Shown: one piece after another, positions 62,377 to 64,000 of the stretch
Layout: every line of letters starts with the position of its first letter
Numbering within the stretch: position 1 is the stretch's first letter
DNA from: Aquamicrobium lusatiense
GTDB taxonomy: Bacteria > Pseudomonadota > Alphaproteobacteria > Rhizobiales > Rhizobiaceae
DNA length: 64,000 nucleotides
Assembly (NCBI RefSeq): GCF_014201615.1
Contig: NZ_JACHEU010000002.1
Coordinates: 124,001 to 188,000, forward strand
Reading direction: 5' to 3'
Program-made: the position numbers and the translations under genes
The notes under the pieces: model-generated
Seen by the model: only the letters and a program-made list of their open reading frames with translations
What the model was told of the DNA's origin: nothing
Databases searched by the model: none

Positions 62377-63378
62377 ATGGCTCATTCGCACAAGGCTGGC
62401 GAAGCAGCGCACGGTCACGCGGCACATAATCATGCCGGCCATAACCATGCGCATGACCATGGCGGCGCCACCGACAAGCGCCGGGTGATGATCGCTGCCT
62501 GCCTGACGGGCGGCTTCATGATCGCCGAGGCGCTGGGCGGCATCTTCACCAATTCGCTGGCGCTGCTTGCCGATGCCGGCCACATGCTCACCGACACGCT
62601 GGCGCTCAGCCTGGCATGGTATGCGTTCCATCTGGCCGAACGTCCGGCCACGGCCCGCATGTCCTACGGTTTCGGACGGGTGAAGACGCTGGTTGCCTAT
62701 ACCAACGGCATTGCCATCTTCGTCATTGCCATATGGATCGTCTATGAGGCGTGGCAGCGTTTTCAGGAGCCGCCGCAGGTGCTCGGCGCTCCGATGCTGG
62801 TGGTCGCGACGCTCGGGCTGTTGGTCAATGTCGCGGGCTTCCTGATCCTGCATGGCGGCGACCGCGAAAGTCTCAACATGCGCGGCGCCATCCTTCATGT
62901 GCTGGGCGACCTTTTGGGGTCGGTCGCCGCCATTGCCGCGGCGCTCATCATCATCGCCACCGGCTGGTACCCGATCGATCCGATCCTGTCGGTGCTGGTG
63001 GCTGTCATCATCCTGTCCACGGCCTGGCGGCTGATGCGCGAGGCTGCCCATCTCCTCCTGGAGGGCACGCCCGAAACGCTGGACCGCGACGCGGTCGCAG
63101 CCGATCTCACAGCCAATATCGCGGGCTTGCGCGACGTCCATCATGTGCACCTGTGGTCTCTCGACGGCTCGAAGCATATGGCCACGCTTCACGCCCGGCT
63201 GGACGAAGGAGCCGACGCCCATGAGACGGTCGCGGCTATCAAGCGAAGGCTGGCTTCAGATCATGGCGTAGACCATGCGACGGTCGAAACGGAACTCGGT
63301 TGCTGCGCAGACGGCCATGGCAACGAGGACGAACACCATGGTCATTCGCAGCACAACGTGGCAAAGCAGGGTTCATGA
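62377..63378 (+). CDS. Cation diffusion facilitator metal exporter (CzcD/ZitB-like)
   Basis: A 333-residue membrane protein with six helices. The metal-site pairs H-x3-D appear in helix 2 (AGHMLTDTLALSL) and helix 5 (HVLGDLLGSVAAI). The N-terminus is a histidine-rich stretch (HAAHNHAGHNHAHDHGG) and the C-terminus also carries histidines (EDEHHGHSQHN), both usual metal-sensing regions in zinc CDFs. The C-terminal cytoplasmic domain follows about 215. It probably exports Zn2+, Co2+ or Cd2+. A small membrane protein and a NicO-type transporter are next to it. Confidence 0.93.
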   Translation: MAHSHKAGEAAHGHAAHNHAGHNHAHDHGGATDKRRVMIAACLTGGFMIAEALGGIFTNSLALLADAGHMLTDTLALSLAWYAFHLAERPATARMSYGFGRVKTLVAYTNGIAIFVIAIWIVYEAWQRFQEPPQVLGAPMLVVATLGLLVNVAGFLILHGGDRESLNMRGAILHVLGDLLGSVAAIAAALIIIATGWYPIDPILSVLVAVIILSTAWRLMREAAHLLLEGTPETLDRDAVAADLTANIAGLRDVHHVHLWSLDGSKHMATLHARLDEGADAHETVAAIKRRLASDHGVDHATVETELGCCADGHGNEDEHHGHSQHNVAKQGS

Positions 63379-63427
63379 TGTTTGACATGGCTGGCTGGCG
63401 CCAGCCGCACGCCACCGAGGAACGACC

Positions 63428-63631
63428 ATGACCCGCGAAACCAGACAGACGGCGATCGCCACCTTCCTGATTCTGGCCGTGTTCGGGACATTCCTTTATT
63501 TCGTGCCGCAGATCATGATCGCGGTCGGCGCCATATCGCCGGTTCTGGGCGCCGTCGTCATCGGGCTCGTTCTGGTGGCTCCGTTCCTGTTTTTCTGGCT
63601 GCGTTCGCGCCGCCAGAACGGCAACAGTTGA
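63428..63631 (+). CDS. Small two-helix membrane protein
   Basis: A 67-residue protein (MTRETRQTAIATFLILAVFG) with two hydrophobic helices (about 10-35 and 37-58) and a positively charged end (LRSRRQNGNS). I do not recognise a family. It lies 49 bp after the CDF gene; a 14-bp palindrome, GGCTGGCGCCAGCC, occurs in the gap (63393-63406). Confidence 0.6.
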   Translation: MTRETRQTAIATFLILAVFGTFLYFVPQIMIAVGAISPVLGAVVIGLVLVAPFLFFWLRSRRQNGNS

Positions 63632-63635
63632 GTCC

Positions 63636-64000
63636 TCAGACGCTGAGGCTGGCCGACAGAAGGGTCACGCCGACAAGGAAGATGAAGGCGGCGGCGCCGA
63701 TCTCGATCGTGGCATGAATGCGGTTGCCAAGCCTGCCGCCGCCGGCCAGCAGCACCGCCCAGTTCTTCGCCGTCACCGCCAGAACGGCCAGCGTCGAGAC
63801 GGTGATGGCGGTGCCCAGCGCCATCGCCAGAACCGACAGGATGCCCGCCATCCATAGCCCGTTCAGCAGGGCAAAGGACAGCACGATCAGCGCTCCCGAG
63901 CACGGCCTGAGGCCGACGGCCGCCATGGCCGACCATGCGGTGCGCCAGTCGAACCGGTCCGTCGACAGAAGCGCCGGGTCAACGGCATGCGAATGGCCGC
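63636..64000 (-). CDS. NicO/RcnA-type nickel-cobalt transporter, C-terminal part
   Basis: The 3' portion of a minus-strand gene that enters from the right edge; 121 codons are visible. It reads GHSHAVDPALLSTDRF at the edge, then AVGLRPCSGALIVLSFALLN, MALGTAITVSTLAVLAVTA and a terminal hydrophobic helix. The RPCSGA motif, the His stretch and the MALGTA-x-TV segment are typical of the C-terminal half of NicO/RcnA proteins, which export Ni2+/Co2+. It is convergent with the small membrane protein and near a CDF exporter, giving a metal-homeostasis patch. Confidence 0.82.
   Translation of the reverse strand, partial: GHSHAVDPALLSTDRFDWRTAWSAMAAVGLRPCSGALIVLSFALLNGLWMAGILSVLAMALGTAITVSTLAVLAVTAKNWAVLLAGGGRLGNRIHATIEIGAAAFIFLVGVTLLSASLSV

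Noticed and set aside
63393..63406. The palindrome GGCTGGCGCCAGCC as an attachment site or operator
   Set aside because: GC palindromes of this size are common in such DNA, and nothing else marks an integration site.

Overview
The window is GC-rich chromosomal DNA from an alphaproteobacterium of the Hyphomicrobiales (Rhizobiales). The strongest evidence is the large flagellar cluster: it carries the rhizobial regulators visN/visR and rem (ftcR), the rhizobial motor genes motC/motD/motE, flaF/flbT, and two tandem flagellins without any fliD, fliS, fliA or flgM. fliF sits between the flagellins and motB. As I recall, this order is seen in Brucella and the Phyllobacteriaceae, whereas Sinorhizobium has fliF next to visN, so I favour a Phyllobacteriaceae/Brucellaceae relative. 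I see no tRNA, rRNA, CRISPR array, insertion sequence or prophage.

Layout. (1) 1-7255, minus strand: an SLC13-type permease, a LysR regulator, then an amino-acid ABC uptake set (binding protein and two permeases, no ATPase visible) and one complete plus one truncated isopenicillin-N-synthase-like oxygenase. (2) 7557-9848, plus strand: a three-gene phospholipid cassette (acyltransferase, CDP-diglyceride synthase, CDP-alcohol phosphatidyltransferase with an altered active-site motif). (3) 9871-17493: a propionyl-CoA operon on the minus strand (possible leader peptide, pccB, a small membrane protein, pccA, methylmalonyl-CoA mutase), with its likely regulator pccR divergent and a cluster of TTTGCAAA-like sites between them.

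(4) 17929-56524: the flagellar and chemotaxis-motor cluster. visN-visR read rightwards. A minus-strand operon motA-fliM-fliN-fliG-flhB plus a small gene reads back toward them. From a divergent promoter region at about 24.3 kb a long plus-strand series begins with a DUF1217 protein and flgF and runs through fliI, the rod, ring and export genes to fliP. The two flagellins follow, then fliF, a FliH-like gene, motB, motC, motD, a lytic transglycosylase, rem, hook genes, flaF, flbT, flgD, fliQ, an MFS transporter that looks out of place, flhA, fliR and FliJ-, FlgJ-, FlgN- and FliL-like small genes. VisNR is known to activate rem, and Rem activates later flagellar genes; FlbT/FlaF tune flagellin expression. 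The cluster therefore carries its own regulatory cascade.

(5) 56525-64000: housekeeping and accessory genes. These are an SCP2-domain protein with a promoter/operator arrangement, eda, a muramidase-like protein, trhO, a DUF533 protein, a probable anti-Shine-Dalgarno small RNA, an SDR, a GNAT acetyltransferase, a CDF metal exporter, a small membrane protein and the 3' part of a NicO/RcnA-type nickel/cobalt transporter.

The least expected items are: the small RNA with a CUCCUCCC loop; the 17-bp inverted repeat in front of flhA next to the MFS insertion; the leader peptide ending in TGATG at pccB; the operator cluster between pccB and pccR; the lipid cassette with the altered CDP-alcohol phosphatidyltransferase motif; and candidate FliH-, FlgN- and second FliL-like proteins in the flagellar cluster.
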